A program made the translations under genes and the position numbers. A stretch of 64,000 nt of DNA from Ralstonia pickettii (lineage in GTDB: Bacteria; Pseudomonadota; Gammaproteobacteria; Burkholderiales; Burkholderiaceae). Shown here piece after piece: positions 27,173 through 39,009 of the stretch (position 1 is the stretch's first letter; each line of letters starts with the position of its first letter). Under the pieces are notes generated by a model. That model ran no database searches, was not told where the DNA came from, and worked only from the letters and a program-made list of their open reading frames with translations. The stretch is from contig NZ_MCGB01000097.1 in assembly GCF_001699815.1 (NCBI RefSeq), positions 124,001 through 188,000 of the forward strand. Reading direction: 5' to 3'.

Positions 27173-27245
27173 TAGACCGCTAGGAGGGGCGGCCGGGCAG
27201 TGCACCGATCGGCGTCCCTAACCTTGACCTTGCGAAGGAGTTCTC

Positions 27246-27560
27246 ATGTCGTCGCTTCGATCTCTCTCCAGGCACCGCCAGTCGGGCCGCATCGGTTCAG
27301 GGGCCATCTTCATTGCGTTTGCGTTGATTGCCCTGTTCTTCCTGTTCACCGAGCACCGGGCACATCTGTTCGGCTGGTTGCCGTTTCTTCTACTGCTGGC
27401 TTGTCCGCTGCTGCACCTCTTCCACGGGCACGGTGGCCATGGAGGGCACGCAGGTCACGAGGACCAGCCGCGCGGTTCCGATTCCGGAAGTAGCCGCCCA
27501 TCGGGGTCGACGGCCAGCGAACAACCGCCCGTTCAGGGCGCTCAGCATCACCACCACTAA
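27246..27560 (+). CDS. DUF2933 family small membrane protein (copy 2)
   Basis: A 104-residue protein with two hydrophobic segments around [20 protein letters not shown] and CPLLHLFHGHGGHGG, the same core as the 4491 protein, and a longer His/Ser-rich tail ending HHHH. GAAGGAG precedes the ATG. It is 23 bases from the following ICMT gene, repeating the gene pair at 4491-5407. The function is unknown; metal association is inferred from composition and context. Confidence 0.75.
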   Translation: MSSLRSLSRHRQSGRIGSGAIFIAFALIALFFLFTEHRAHLFGWLPFLLLLACPLLHLFHGHGGHGGHAGHEDQPRGSDSGSSRPSGSTASEQPPVQGAQHHHH

Positions 27561-27583
27561 GTTCTTCTCAGAGGAGCGCCATC

Positions 27584-28249
27584 ATGGACCAATCGACACC
27601 TCCCGCCTATGGCTTATGGTCGCTGGTAATCATCAATTCCCTCGTTTTCATCATCTTCGCGTTCAGCTTCGCCAAGCCACAAAGCCCGCGCGACTGGCGT
27701 TCGTTTGGCGCGTTCTCTGCGTTCCTGGTGGCGCTATTCACCGAGATGTACGGCTTCCCGCTGACGATCTACCTCCTGTCGGGTTGGCTGAGCGCGAAGT
27801 TCCCCGGCGTGAATTTCATGTCGCATGACGCTGGCCACCTGCTGGAGGTGATGTTCGGCTGGCGCGCCAATCCGCATTTCGGGCCGTTCCATCTGCTGAG
27901 CGCTATCTTCATCGGCGGTGGCTTTTGGCTATTGTCGGCCGCTTGGGCGGTGCTTTACCACAACCAGCGGAGCCATACGCTGGCGACCACCGGCGCCTAC
28001 TCCCGTATCCGGCATCCGCAGTATGTGGGCTTCGTTTTGATCATGTTCGGTTTTCTACTGCAGTGGCCGACCATCCTGACACTGCTGATGTTCCCAGTGC
28101 TGGTGGTCATGTACGTGCGTTTGGCCATTACGGAAGAGAAGTGGGCGGAGCGCGAATTTGGGGAGGAGTGGGCGCACTATGCGTCGCACACCCCGCGGTT
28201 CATCCCGAATTTTGGCGACAAGCAAGCGGATCGCCACCACCACGCATGA
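27584..28249 (+). CDS. ICMT family membrane protein (copy 2)
   Basis: A 221-residue polytopic membrane protein closely similar along its length to the 4745 product: [52 protein letters not shown] and the AdoMet-site motif RIRHPQYVGF. The basic His-containing tail differs. It belongs to the isoprenylcysteine carboxyl methyltransferase group; the bacterial substrate is unknown. It lies between DUF2933 and the beta-CASP nuclease gene, all within one tightly spaced operon. Confidence 0.75.
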   Translation: MDQSTPPAYGLWSLVIINSLVFIIFAFSFAKPQSPRDWRSFGAFSAFLVALFTEMYGFPLTIYLLSGWLSAKFPGVNFMSHDAGHLLEVMFGWRANPHFGPFHLLSAIFIGGGFWLLSAAWAVLYHNQRSHTLATTGAYSRIRHPQYVGFVLIMFGFLLQWPTILTLLMFPVLVVMYVRLAITEEKWAEREFGEEWAHYASHTPRFIPNFGDKQADRHHHA

Positions 28250-28265
28250 CAAAAAGGGGGAGGCG

Positions 28266-29630
28266 ATGAAGCTCAGTTTTCACGGTGCGGCCGGCACAGT
28301 GACCGGCTCAAAGTATTTGGTGGAGCATCAGGGGCAGCGCCTGCTGGTTGATTGCGGGTTGTTCCAGGGCTACAAGCAGTTGCGATTGCTGAACTGGGAG
28401 CCGTTGCCGTTCAGCGCCGCCGACATCGATGCGGTGGTGCTGACACACTCCCATCTGGACCATGCCGGTGCGTTACCGTTGCTCGTGAAACAGGGCTTCC
28501 GGGGCCGGATTCTGGCGACGCCCTCGACAATCGAACTATGCGGTCTGCTGTTGCCCGACAGCGGGAGAATCCAGGAGGAGGACGCCGCCTATGCGAACCG
28601 GCATCACACCTCCAAGCACGCCACGGCTTTGCCGCTGTACACGGAGGACGACGCACGTCGCGCAATGGAACAGTTGCACCGATTGCCTTTCGACCAGTGT
28701 GTGGACGTCGTCCCCGACGTTACGGTGACCTTGCGCCCGGCTGGGCATATTCTCGGCGCGGCCTCGGCCGAACTGACAGCGGGGCAGACGACAGTGCTGT
28801 TCTCCGGAGACGTTGGCCGCCCCGACGACCCGGTGATGCGTGCGCCTGCGCCGGCTCCCAAGGCAGACTACATCGTTGTCGAATCGACTTATGGGGACCG
28901 GCTACACGAACCGGTACCCAATGCGCAGGCCGTGCTCGGTGAGGCGATTGCTCGCACAGCACACCGTGGCGGCATGGTCGTGATTCCGGCGTTTGCGGTG
29001 GGGCGTGCACAGTTGCTGCTGCATTTGATCCACAAGCTGAAGCAACAGGGCGCGATTCCAGACCTGCCTGTTTTTCTCGACAGCCCGATGGCAATAGATG
29101 CAACCGAGATCTATCACCGCCATCACGCCGAACATAAGCTGTCGCTCGAAGATTGCCTCGGGATGTACAAAGCTGCGCGCATGATCAGGACCCCGGAGGA
29201 ATCGCGGGCGCTGGCTGGGCTGGCCCTCCCGGCTGTGATCATCTCGGCCAGCGGCATGGCCACCGGCGGCCGCGTGCTGCACCATCTGAAGCATCTGGCG
29301 CCGGACCGGCGCAACACCATCATCCTGGCCGGTTATCAGGCTGGGGGGACACGCGGCGCGCGGCTGCAGGCTGGTGAGCGAAGCCTGCGCATTCACGGTG
29401 AGGACGTCGCCGTGCGTGCCGAAGTGATTTCACTGCAGGGCATGTCGGCGCATGCCGATGCAAGCCAATTGATCGAGTGGCTGGGCAGTGCGCCAGCGGC
29501 GCCGCGCTCGGTGTTCGTCACCCATGGCGAGCCGGGGCCGGCTGATGCGATGCGCCAGCGCATCGAGCGGGAACTTGGGTGGTCCGCCAGCGTTCCGTTG
29601 TTGGGACAGCACGTGGAGTTCGATGTATGA
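28266..29630 (+). CDS. Beta-CASP metallo-beta-lactamase-fold ribonuclease-like protein
   Basis: A 454-residue protein of the YSH1/CPSF73-like group. The metal-binding motif THSHLDHAG is near residue 58, GHILGAAS carries motif 3 and [10 protein letters not shown] motif 4. The beta-CASP insert contains [13 protein letters not shown] and the closing [11 protein letters not shown] and HGEPG motifs. Such bacterial proteins are RNA endo/exonucleases acting in the cytoplasm. The start at 28266 has GGGGAGG. The stop overlaps the next start (ATGA). I infer a part in RNA turnover feeding the nucleotide-phosphorylase gene downstream. Confidence 0.85.
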   Translation: MKLSFHGAAGTVTGSKYLVEHQGQRLLVDCGLFQGYKQLRLLNWEPLPFSAADIDAVVLTHSHLDHAGALPLLVKQGFRGRILATPSTIELCGLLLPDSGRIQEEDAAYANRHHTSKHATALPLYTEDDARRAMEQLHRLPFDQCVDVVPDVTVTLRPAGHILGAASAELTAGQTTVLFSGDVGRPDDPVMRAPAPAPKADYIVVESTYGDRLHEPVPNAQAVLGEAIARTAHRGGMVVIPAFAVGRAQLLLHLIHKLKQQGAIPDLPVFLDSPMAIDATEIYHRHHAEHKLSLEDCLGMYKAARMIRTPEESRALAGLALPAVIISASGMATGGRVLHHLKHLAPDRRNTIILAGYQAGGTRGARLQAGERSLRIHGEDVAVRAEVISLQGMSAHADASQLIEWLGSAPAAPRSVFVTHGEPGPADAMRQRIERELGWSASVPLLGQHVEFDV

Positions 29631-31141
29631 GGAACCCTCGCCACAGGGCAAGTCTTGCCGTGCGTCGGATGGGCATCGAGACGCAGCAGGAATATGTCGT
29701 CTACATGCATCGAGACTGCCATGTTTGCCGCTCCGAGGGTTTCGAGGCGCAGACGCGAGTACTGATTAGCCTGAACGGACGCTCGATCATCGCCACGCTG
29801 AACGTTGTCGATCCGACCTTGCTGGAGTTGGGGGAGGCGGCGCTTTCGAACAGCGCGTGGCGAGCGCTGGCGCCCGCGCCGGGCGACCGGATCACGATCT
29901 CGCATGCCCCGACGCTGGACTCAATGAGCCAGGTGCGGGCGAAGATCTACGGCCACAGGCTCGACGCGTCGGCTCTGGACTCGATCATTAGTGACGTCGC
30001 CGCTGGCAGCTACCCTGGGACACATATCGCCGCTTTTCTAAGCGCCTGCGCCGGCGGGCGGATGGATTTGCAGGAGACGATCGATCTGACGCGAGCGATG
30101 CTGGCCGCGGGCAAGCGGCTCGACTGGGGGCATGCACCGATCGCGGACAAGCACTGTGTGGGTGGATTGCCGGGAAACCGCACGACGCCGATTGTCGTGT
30201 CGATCATCACCGCGGCCGGGCTCACGATGCCGAAGACGTCGTCAAGGGCCATTACCTCGCCGGCTGGCACCGCCGACGTGATCGAAACGATGACGCCGGT
30301 GGCGCTCGATTTGGAGCAGATGCGCCGCGTTGTCCAACGCGAGGGCGGCTGCTTTGTCTGGGGAGGCTCGCTGGCGCTCAGCCCGGCCGACGACATGTTG
30401 ATCCGCGTCGAGCGCCCGCTGGACCTCGACAGCGACGCGCAGCTCGTGGCATCTGTGCTGTCGAAGAAGATCGCTGCCGGCGCTACCCACTCCGTGATCG
30501 ATGTGCCGGTCGGGCCGACCGCCAAGGTGCGCAGTGACGCAGACTACGAGTGCCTGAAGCAAATGCTGGAGCAGGTAGCGCAGGCCTTTGATTTGCACTT
30601 GCAGGTAGTGCGTACGGACGGGACGCAGCCGGTGGGCCGTGGCATTGGTCCCTCACTGGAGGCGCACGACGTGCTGGCAGTCCTTCAGCGTGCCGAGCGC
30701 GCGCCCGAGGATCTGAGCGTGCGCGCTGTCGCATTGGCTGGACAACTGTTGGAATTTTGCGGTCACAGCGAGCCGGGTACTGGCGTCTTGGTCGCTCAGC
30801 GGTTGCTTGATAGCGGCGCCGCGTGGGCCAAATTCCAGGCGATCTGCAAAGCGCAAGGGGGCTTACGCGAGCCGCAGCGGGCGCGGCTACGCGAGCCTGT
30901 GCTGGCCGAACGTGACGGGATGGTACGTGAGATCGACAGCCGGCGGTTGGCTCGCGTGGCCAAGCTCGCCGGGGCACCGAAGGCACCCGCTGCCGGGCTC
31001 GAACTGCATGTCAAGCTGGGGGATCGCGTCGAGCGAGGTATGCCGCTGTTCACCGTGCATGCCGAAGCGCTCGGCGAGTTGGACTACGCGTTCGACTACC
31101 TGGAGGCTCACCCGCTGATCGATGTGGGAGATTCGAGATGA
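29627..31141 (+). CDS. AMP phosphorylase / thymidine phosphorylase family enzyme
   Basis: A 504-residue protein of the long, archaeal-like branch of nucleoside phosphorylase family II. The N-terminal beta domain (residues 1-100) is an extension typical of AMP phosphorylase. The phosphate-binding signature is [20 protein letters not shown], followed by [20 protein letters not shown]. This AMPpase form differs from the DeoA motif. Archaeal AMP phosphorylase splits NMPs to base plus ribose 1,5-bisphosphate. The start overlaps the nuclease stop and its own stop overlaps the PRPP-synthetase start, so coupling is strict. The exact substrate (NMP or nucleoside) cannot be settled from sequence. Confidence 0.82.
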   Translation: MRNPRHRASLAVRRMGIETQQEYVVYMHRDCHVCRSEGFEAQTRVLISLNGRSIIATLNVVDPTLLELGEAALSNSAWRALAPAPGDRITISHAPTLDSMSQVRAKIYGHRLDASALDSIISDVAAGSYPGTHIAAFLSACAGGRMDLQETIDLTRAMLAAGKRLDWGHAPIADKHCVGGLPGNRTTPIVVSIITAAGLTMPKTSSRAITSPAGTADVIETMTPVALDLEQMRRVVQREGGCFVWGGSLALSPADDMLIRVERPLDLDSDAQLVASVLSKKIAAGATHSVIDVPVGPTAKVRSDADYECLKQMLEQVAQAFDLHLQVVRTDGTQPVGRGIGPSLEAHDVLAVLQRAERAPEDLSVRAVALAGQLLEFCGHSEPGTGVLVAQRLLDSGAAWAKFQAICKAQGGLREPQRARLREPVLAERDGMVREIDSRRLARVAKLAGAPKAPAAGLELHVKLGDRVERGMPLFTVHAEALGELDYAFDYLEAHPLIDVGDSR

Positions 31142-32043
31142 CGCCACTGATTTTTGCCATGCCGGGCAATGAAGCGATGGCAGAGAAGCTGGCTTCGGCG
31201 TTGGGCGCAGAGCGCGGGACTACGACGGTGCGGCGCTTTCCGGATGGAGAGTCGTATGTGCGGGTGGAGTCTGCCGTGGAGGGGCGGCGGGTCGCCATCG
31301 TCTGCACGCTAGACCGGCCGGACGACAAGCTGATTCCGTTGCTGCTGTTGGCGGCGGCCGCCCGGGAGAACGGTGCGACCGACGTTGGTCTGGTCGCACC
31401 TTACCTCGCCTACATGCGACAGGATAGTTGCTTCCAGCCGGGTGAGACGGTGAGTGCACGGCATTTTGCAGCCTGGTTGTCGCGTGGATTTGATTGGCTG
31501 GCAACAGTCGATCCCCACTTGCACCGCATCACCAAGTTGTCGCAGGTCTATGTAATCCCAACGCGTCACGTCCACGCGGCGCCGGCTGTGGCGGCATGGC
31601 TGCGCGCCCATGTGACACGCCCGGCGCTTGTGGGCCCTGACGAGGAGAGCAACCAATGGGTGGCCGATGTCGCAAGCAGGGCGGACGCGCCCATGGTGGT
31701 GCTGCACAAGGTCCGCAAAGGTGACCGGGATGTCGAGGTTTCGGTGCCGGATGTGGAGCGCTGGCGCGACCACACGCCGGTGCTGGTCGATGACATTGTC
31801 TCCACCGGTCGCACGATGGCCGAGACCATTGGTCATCTGCGGCGCGCGGGCTTGGCCGCGCCTGTGTGCATCGCGATTCACGCGGTGTTTTCAGGCAACG
31901 CGGTTCAGGATTTGGAGTCCACTGGGGCCGGGCTGGTGGTGAGCTGCGACACGGTTGTCCATCCCACCAATGGAATCTCCGTTGCCCCGGACCTAGCGTC
32001 CGCGGTTCGTGAACTCATGCAAGACCCCGGGGGTGCCACATGA
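31138..32043 (+). CDS. Ribose-phosphate pyrophosphokinase family protein
   Basis: A 301-residue PRPP synthetase homologue, shorter than housekeeping Prs (about 315). It keeps the pattern [36 protein letters not shown] and the PRPP loop [13 protein letters not shown]. It shows sequence differences in the flexible loop ([12 protein letters not shown] replaces the K/R-rich HKxR of Prs in part). It makes PRPP from ribose 5-phosphate and ATP, or may use a related sugar phosphate. Overlap with the AMP-phosphorylase gene suggests that phosphorolysis products are channelled back into nucleotide synthesis. Confidence 0.85.
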   Translation: MTPLIFAMPGNEAMAEKLASALGAERGTTTVRRFPDGESYVRVESAVEGRRVAIVCTLDRPDDKLIPLLLLAAAARENGATDVGLVAPYLAYMRQDSCFQPGETVSARHFAAWLSRGFDWLATVDPHLHRITKLSQVYVIPTRHVHAAPAVAAWLRAHVTRPALVGPDEESNQWVADVASRADAPMVVLHKVRKGDRDVEVSVPDVERWRDHTPVLVDDIVSTGRTMAETIGHLRRAGLAAPVCIAIHAVFSGNAVQDLESTGAGLVVSCDTVVHPTNGISVAPDLASAVRELMQDPGGAT

Positions 32044-32189
32044 GTGCCAAGACTCCGCACGTTCACTTCGAGATAGATCTGGCCGGATTTTGCAAAGCCG
32101 CGATTCCGATGTCGGGTTGGCGCTTCATCGTGTCAATTGGCGGAGAGGACCGCGACGAGCCATCAACCCAACGGGAGGGCAAGAGATGA
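32040..32189 (+). CDS. Tiny protein (49 residues) coupled to both neighbours
   Basis: An ATG at 32040 overlaps the PRPP-synthetase stop (ATGA). The frame runs 49 codons to a TGA at 32187-32189, which overlaps the CFA-synthase start (again ATGA). The peptide starts [17 protein letters not shown] and has a central segment CKAAIPMSGWRFIVSIGGED and a charged end; no transmembrane helix is clear. Overlaps at both ends are strong evidence that it is translated. I know no family. It may be a small regulator or subunit, or a leader that couples translation across the junction. Confidence 0.6.
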   Translation: MSAKTPHVHFEIDLAGFCKAAIPMSGWRFIVSIGGEDRDEPSTQREGKR

Positions 32190-33529
32190 ACAGCACCAAG
32201 GCATTTATTGGCAGCGTTCCTTCGACCGACACCGAGCCGGCGCTACGCATCCTGCGTCGGTTGCTCGCTGGGATGGAGAAGCCGCCCGCACTGCGGCTGT
32301 GGAACGACACGCTGCACGGGCACGATACGGCGGTCGATTTCACGTTGGTGGTGCGGGACCCCAGCCTGTTGCGTCAGTTGGTGGTGGCGCGCAGTCCCCT
32401 TTTATTGGCTGACGCGTACTTTCGGGGCGTGCTCGACATCGAGGGAGACCTGTACGGCGCGCTCCGGTTGAAGAACCATTTCGAGTCGATCCAGTTGTCG
32501 TGGCGCGACAAGCTCGCGCTGTTAAAGGACGCGTTAATGCTGCCCGCTCCGGACCTGGGTGAGATCAAACCGGATGCGGGCTTCGCATCCCGGGTCGCCC
32601 GGCGCTTCGCGCACCGGCATTCGCGCCACAGCGATCGCGCCGCGATCTCGTTCCACTATGACGTGTCCAACAAGTTCTATGGGTTGTGGCTGGACGAGGA
32701 GCGGGTGTACTCCTGCGCCTACTTCGAGCAGCCCTCCGATTCGCTGGACACGGCGCAGCGCAACAAGCTTGAGCACGTTTGCCGCAAGCTGCGCCTGCGG
32801 CCCGGCGAACGGCTGCTGGATATCGGCTGCGGCTGGGGGGCGCTCGTATGTTGGGCCGCGCGCGAGCACGGTGTGCACGCCCACGGCATCACCCTAAGCG
32901 AGCGACAGCTCGAATACGCCCGCGAGCGCATTCGGATCGAAGGGTTACAGGATCGCGTCACGGTGGAGTTGCGCGATTACCGTGATCTGGAAGGCGAGGG
33001 TGTCTACGACAAGGTTTCCAGCATCGGGATGTTCGAGCACGTCGGCCTGCGCAACCTGCCGGCCTACTATGCGGTGGTGCGTCGGATGCTCAAGCCGGGC
33101 GGCCTATTCTTGAACCACGGCATCACGCACGACGAGGAAGGGTGGAACAAGACAGCTGCCACCGAGTTCATCAATCGCTATGTATTTCCCGACGGCGAGC
33201 TTGATTGCATCAGCAACATCCAACTCGGCATGGAGCGCGCGGGCTTTGAGATCCATGACGTCGAGGGACTGCGCCCGCACTACGCGATGACCTTACGGCA
33301 CTGGGTGCATCGCCTGGAGGCTCAGCGCGATGCGGCGATCGCTGAAGTTGGAGAAGCCGCCTATCGCGTCTGGCGCCTGTACATGGCGGCCTGCGCGTTG
33401 GAGTTCGAGGCCGGTGGCTCCGGCATCTATCAAATCCTGGCGTCCAATCGCCACCCGGGTAAATGGCCTGTGCCGATGACACGGCGTGATCTGTACCGCA
33501 GTCGACCGCATTGGGATTGGGGGAACTAG
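32186..33529 (+). CDS. cfa: Cyclopropane-fatty-acyl-phospholipid synthase
   Basis: A 447-residue enzyme that transfers a methylene group from AdoMet to double bonds of membrane phospholipid acyl chains. The N-terminal lipid-binding domain contains LLADAYFRGVLDIEGDL. The methyltransferase domain has FHYDVSNKFYGLWLDEERVY, the AdoMet loop LLDIGCGWGAL, SIGMFEHVG and LNHGITHDEEGW. The C-terminal HYAMTLRHWVHRLE is typical of the family. The start at 32186 overlaps the tiny gene. It is an accessory copy, cotranscribed with metal and nucleotide genes, and would harden membranes under stress. Confidence 0.92.
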   Translation: MNSTKAFIGSVPSTDTEPALRILRRLLAGMEKPPALRLWNDTLHGHDTAVDFTLVVRDPSLLRQLVVARSPLLLADAYFRGVLDIEGDLYGALRLKNHFESIQLSWRDKLALLKDALMLPAPDLGEIKPDAGFASRVARRFAHRHSRHSDRAAISFHYDVSNKFYGLWLDEERVYSCAYFEQPSDSLDTAQRNKLEHVCRKLRLRPGERLLDIGCGWGALVCWAAREHGVHAHGITLSERQLEYARERIRIEGLQDRVTVELRDYRDLEGEGVYDKVSSIGMFEHVGLRNLPAYYAVVRRMLKPGGLFLNHGITHDEEGWNKTAATEFINRYVFPDGELDCISNIQLGMERAGFEIHDVEGLRPHYAMTLRHWVHRLEAQRDAAIAEVGEAAYRVWRLYMAACALEFEAGGSGIYQILASNRHPGKWPVPMTRRDLYRSRPHWDWGN

Positions 33530-33533
33530 CGCT

Positions 33534-34180
33534 ATGTGCTTTTCCGCGACGGCCAGCTTTGGCTCCGGCACGCTACTGCTGGCAATCGGCACCGTGACGC
33601 TGCGTATGGCGCGCTGCCCGGCGGAGCGCCCTTATGCCGCCATCCCATTGCTGTTTGCGATCCAGCAGCTTGTCGAGGGGGTGGTCTGGCTCAGTTTTGG
33701 TGGCCCCGCTTGGCTTAACTTTGTTGCTACGCAGGTGTACTCATTTTTCTCCCACGTACTGTGGCCGGTGTACGTCCCCTTAGCGGCATGGCTGCTAGAG
33801 CCCCGGGGTCCGCGCCGCCGAGGGTTGTTGGCCTTTGTGGTTATGGGTCTGGCTGTGGGTGCATACCTGTTGTACAGCCTGGTGGTCAACCCGATTCAGG
33901 CGCGCCCGATGGCAGGCCATGTGGACTACCAGTCCCCGCATTTCTACATTGTCGCGTCGATGACGCTGTACCTGCTTTCCACGACGGTGAGCCTGTTGCT
34001 CTCCAGCCATGTTTGGGTCAAGGTGTTCGGGGCGCTCACGCTGGCCGCTTCGTTCACCGCCTACGTTTTCTATGCCCATTGGTTCATTTCGGTGTGGTGC
34101 TTCTTCGCCGCGCTGCTGAGTGGCGCTGTCGCACTGCACTTCATCGCACTGCGTTCGATTCCCCAACAACGGATTCCCTC

Positions 34181-34184
<4 letters not shown>
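33534..34184 (+). CDS. DUF6629-like polytopic membrane protein
   Basis: A 216-residue protein starting [19 protein letters not shown], a start shared by a family of small membrane proteins of unknown function (DUF6629). About seven hydrophobic segments fill the chain; charged residues are few. Its stop overlaps the start of the P-type ATPase (ATGA), so the two are probably made together. It starts four bases after the CFA-synthase stop. No catalytic motif is visible. Confidence 0.7.
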
Positions 34185-36625
<2,441 letters not shown>

Positions 36626-36632
36626 AGGCATC

Positions 36633-37940
36633 ATGCTTAATCAATCGTCCGCCACTCCCGCACCCCTCGATGCGCGGGCCGTCAGGCCAGCGTTGGTCGT
36701 GCTGCTTGCTCTGGTATTTGTTGTCTCTCTCGGCTATGGAGTCGGGCTGCCGTTGCTGCAGTTGTATCTGGCGCAGTACCTGCCTGGTGCGACGCGGCAA
36801 ACGCTGGCGTGGCACGTTGGCATGCTGGGAGGAATCTACACGCTCGCGCTGTTCATCTTTGCGCCGTGGTGGGGCCGCCAGTCGGATCATCGTGGGCGGG
36901 CGGCGGCGCTGACTACCGGCTTCGCTATGTTTGTGCTGGGAACCGCGATGGTCGCGCTAATACCCAGTCTCATGGCGATCTATGGCGGTCGATTGATCGC
37001 CGGGGCGGGGGCAGCGGCTATCGTGCCCGGTGCCCAGGCCTATGTGACCGACATCAGCAATACCGAGGACAGGAGTCGGCGCTTTGTGCTGATCGGTAGT
37101 GCATCGTTCGTTGGCTTTCTCGCGGGCCCCGCGTTCGGTAGTTGGCTTGCCGGGCCGCTGATGGGCATGCCTGCAGGCCAGATGCCCAGTATGGTCAACT
37201 GGCCCGCGTTGGTGGTCGCATCGGTCGGACTGCCACTTCTGTTGGCGGTTCGCCGCTGCCTGAGCACGACCAAGCCGATCTTGCTCGACAGCGGCTCGGT
37301 GCAGATGACCCGGCAGCGCAAGCGCTTCGTTGCTGTATCGATGCTGTTAGCCCTGCTGGCGTCCTTTGCCGCAGGTACCTTCGAAGTCGGCTTCAGCCTG
37401 TTTGGTGGCCAGACACTGCGCCTACCCAACTCGATGATTGCGGTGATGTTTGTCACGTGCAGCCTGGCGATGCTCGCCGCGCAGGCTTTGCTGCTGCTTC
37501 CGGCAGTGCGCAAGCATATCGACCATCGCTGGGTTGCCGGCGCATTTGCCGGCTCAGCGGTGGCACTGGGCTTTGCCGCACTGGTGCCCGATGCCGCCGC
37601 GCTTGGGCTGCTAATCGCCGTGGTGGCTACCGGCGTCGGCATGATTGGACCGGTGCTGTCTTATGAGTTGCTGGAAGGTGACCGTAGTTTCGCTGGGTCG
37701 CTGTTGGCAAGGCAGGCAGCCGCAGGCAACCTGGGGCAGGCACTAGGTTCGGTGAGTGCCGGTACCCTGTTTGGATGGAATACGTTCGCTCCATTTTGGG
37801 CAGCGGCGGCTGTGTTGCTGCTTGGTAGTGTGGCTGCACTGCGTTGGTGGGGCGCGGCGCGGCAGGCTGAACGTCAGCCAGAGCAGCGCAGCTTTCAAGC
37901 AGAAGGAGAAAGGCAGACGAGGGAAGGGCGGGGCGCATGA
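36633..37940 (+). CDS. Major facilitator superfamily transporter
   Basis: A 435-residue transporter with 12 predicted hydrophobic segments in two halves. The A-type motif between TM2 and TM3 reads APWWGRQSDHRGRAAALT (GxxxDxxGRR pattern), as in drug/proton antiporters of the MFS-1 group. RLIAGAGAAAIVPGAQAYVTD matches the TM4-TM5 region. The tail is hydrophilic and Glu/Arg-rich. It starts seven bases after the P-type ATPase stop, ending the long operon that began at 26879. The substrate is unknown. Confidence 0.85.
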   Translation: MLNQSSATPAPLDARAVRPALVVLLALVFVVSLGYGVGLPLLQLYLAQYLPGATRQTLAWHVGMLGGIYTLALFIFAPWWGRQSDHRGRAAALTTGFAMFVLGTAMVALIPSLMAIYGGRLIAGAGAAAIVPGAQAYVTDISNTEDRSRRFVLIGSASFVGFLAGPAFGSWLAGPLMGMPAGQMPSMVNWPALVVASVGLPLLLAVRRCLSTTKPILLDSGSVQMTRQRKRFVAVSMLLALLASFAAGTFEVGFSLFGGQTLRLPNSMIAVMFVTCSLAMLAAQALLLLPAVRKHIDHRWVAGAFAGSAVALGFAALVPDAAALGLLIAVVATGVGMIGPVLSYELLEGDRSFAGSLLARQAAAGNLGQALGSVSAGTLFGWNTFAPFWAAAAVLLLGSVAALRWWGAARQAERQPEQRSFQAEGERQTREGRGA

Positions 37941-38105
37941 ACAACAATGAAAATTCCTCGTGCTATGTGCGCGCATTGTGCTTTTGAGGCCGCTTTCCAA
38001 TGGCAGCGCACCGAACCGGCAATTCGTGGATGGTGTAACACGTGACGGCGGATGTGACCTATCAGCGCCATTTGCTCCTTCCAATTGAACTGGGGTTCAA
38101 AGCCG

Positions 38106-38432
38106 TTATTGCATAGCTCGACAGGCTTGCGCGCATTCCTCACACGCACGTGCGCAAGTTTGACAGTGGTCGTGTGCATGCTTCGCGCACTCTGCGCCGC
38201 ATTTCTGACAGATGGTTGCGCATAATACGCAAACGGCTTTGGCTTGGCTGCTGCCGCGTGCCATATAACCAACGGCAGTCTGGCACAACTCCGCGCAATC
38301 GAGATCCAGGCGAATACAGTCGGCAAGTTCCGCCGGGCTTGGCTCGTTGAGGCAAGCCACAGCACAGTGCAAGCATGTGACCTGACACGCGTTACAGGCG
38401 TCGAGACATTCTTGATAGGTTTGGTGAGACAT
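38106..38432 (-). CDS. Four-helix-bundle copper-storage protein (Csp/DUF326)
   Basis: A 108-residue cytosolic protein with 17 or so cysteines in the spacing of Csp proteins: YQECLDACNACQVTCLHCAV, DCIRLDLDCAELCQ, VCVLCATICQKCGAECAKH and HCQTCARACEECAQAC. In characterised Csp3 proteins such cysteines line a four-helix bundle that stores many Cu(I) ions. No signal peptide is present, matching the cytosolic Csp3 type. The start at 38432 has AGGAGAA upstream. It is a lone minus-strand gene between the MFS transporter and the copper-resistance locus. Confidence 0.88.
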   Translation of the reverse strand: MSHQTYQECLDACNACQVTCLHCAVACLNEPSPAELADCIRLDLDCAELCQTAVGYMARGSSQAKAVCVLCATICQKCGAECAKHAHDHCQTCARACEECAQACRAMQ

Positions 38433-38669
38433 CGTCGTTCTCCTGGGTGGTTGGCGTACCGACATGGCATGCGCACCCACGAGAAAGCAAGGACGGCGCC
38501 TTGTGCCAAAGAGGCGGGGCACGTTGAGTCGCAAATGGCCAGATCTGTCCGAACCGTAATCGGACCGCCATGTGGCGGTCATGTGCGCTTTCCGCCAGTG
38601 GCCCATGGTGAACCGAAGTGTTCGCGCTCTCGGCGGAATGCGGTCGGCACGTGGAGACGCGCGTGCGCC

Positions 38670-38735
38670 ACGACGACCACAAGGCCATGTCGCGGGGGTG
38701 TGCCGGATCGCATTGGGCAGCAAATCACCAACGTA
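38670..38735 (-). pseudogene. Remnant of a copS-like sensor kinase (N-box region)
   Basis: About 65 bases closely resemble the copS segment at about 39783-39850. On the minus strand the remnant encodes LLPNAIRHTP, matching LLSNAIRHTPRHG of the intact kinase. One extra G in a G-run shifts the frame after that. It marks a lost second copy of the regulator or a duplication remnant. Confidence 0.6.
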
Positions 38736-38936
38736 GCAGCGCCACAGCAAAGTGGTCTAGAACTAGCCTCTGGTGGACGGTGTCGAGCCGGTGCCGAACC
38801 CGTACACCTCTATGCGTCGTGACATCACCCAGCGGGCGCTACCGCGCGCACCAACAACTTCGGTACGCATTGCCATATCGTGCTGTTTTGGGACACCGAT
38901 TACCATCTCATCGCACGCTAGTTGCTCGTGGGTGGT

Positions 38937-38950
38937 CTGACCTGCATCAA
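38937..38950 (+). promoter_or_regulatory. FNR/Anr-like sequence upstream of the lone copC
   Basis: CTGACCTGCATCAA matches eight of ten fixed positions of the FNR box, with a perfect right half. It lies 60-73 bases before the copC start at 39010. Confidence 0.3.
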
Positions 38951-39009
38951 CAGGCTCCGTGTGCAACGACTTAAGCTAAATGCACATTCCCAAGAAACGG
39001 AGGTGCGCC

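Larger units (their letters stand above)
38433..39009. other. 577-bp gap with decayed DNA between csp and copC
   Basis: No intact gene is supported. It contains a short copS-like remnant (38670-38735) and an FNR-like sequence (38937-38950). The remainder shows only short frames without recognisable products. Confidence 0.55.
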
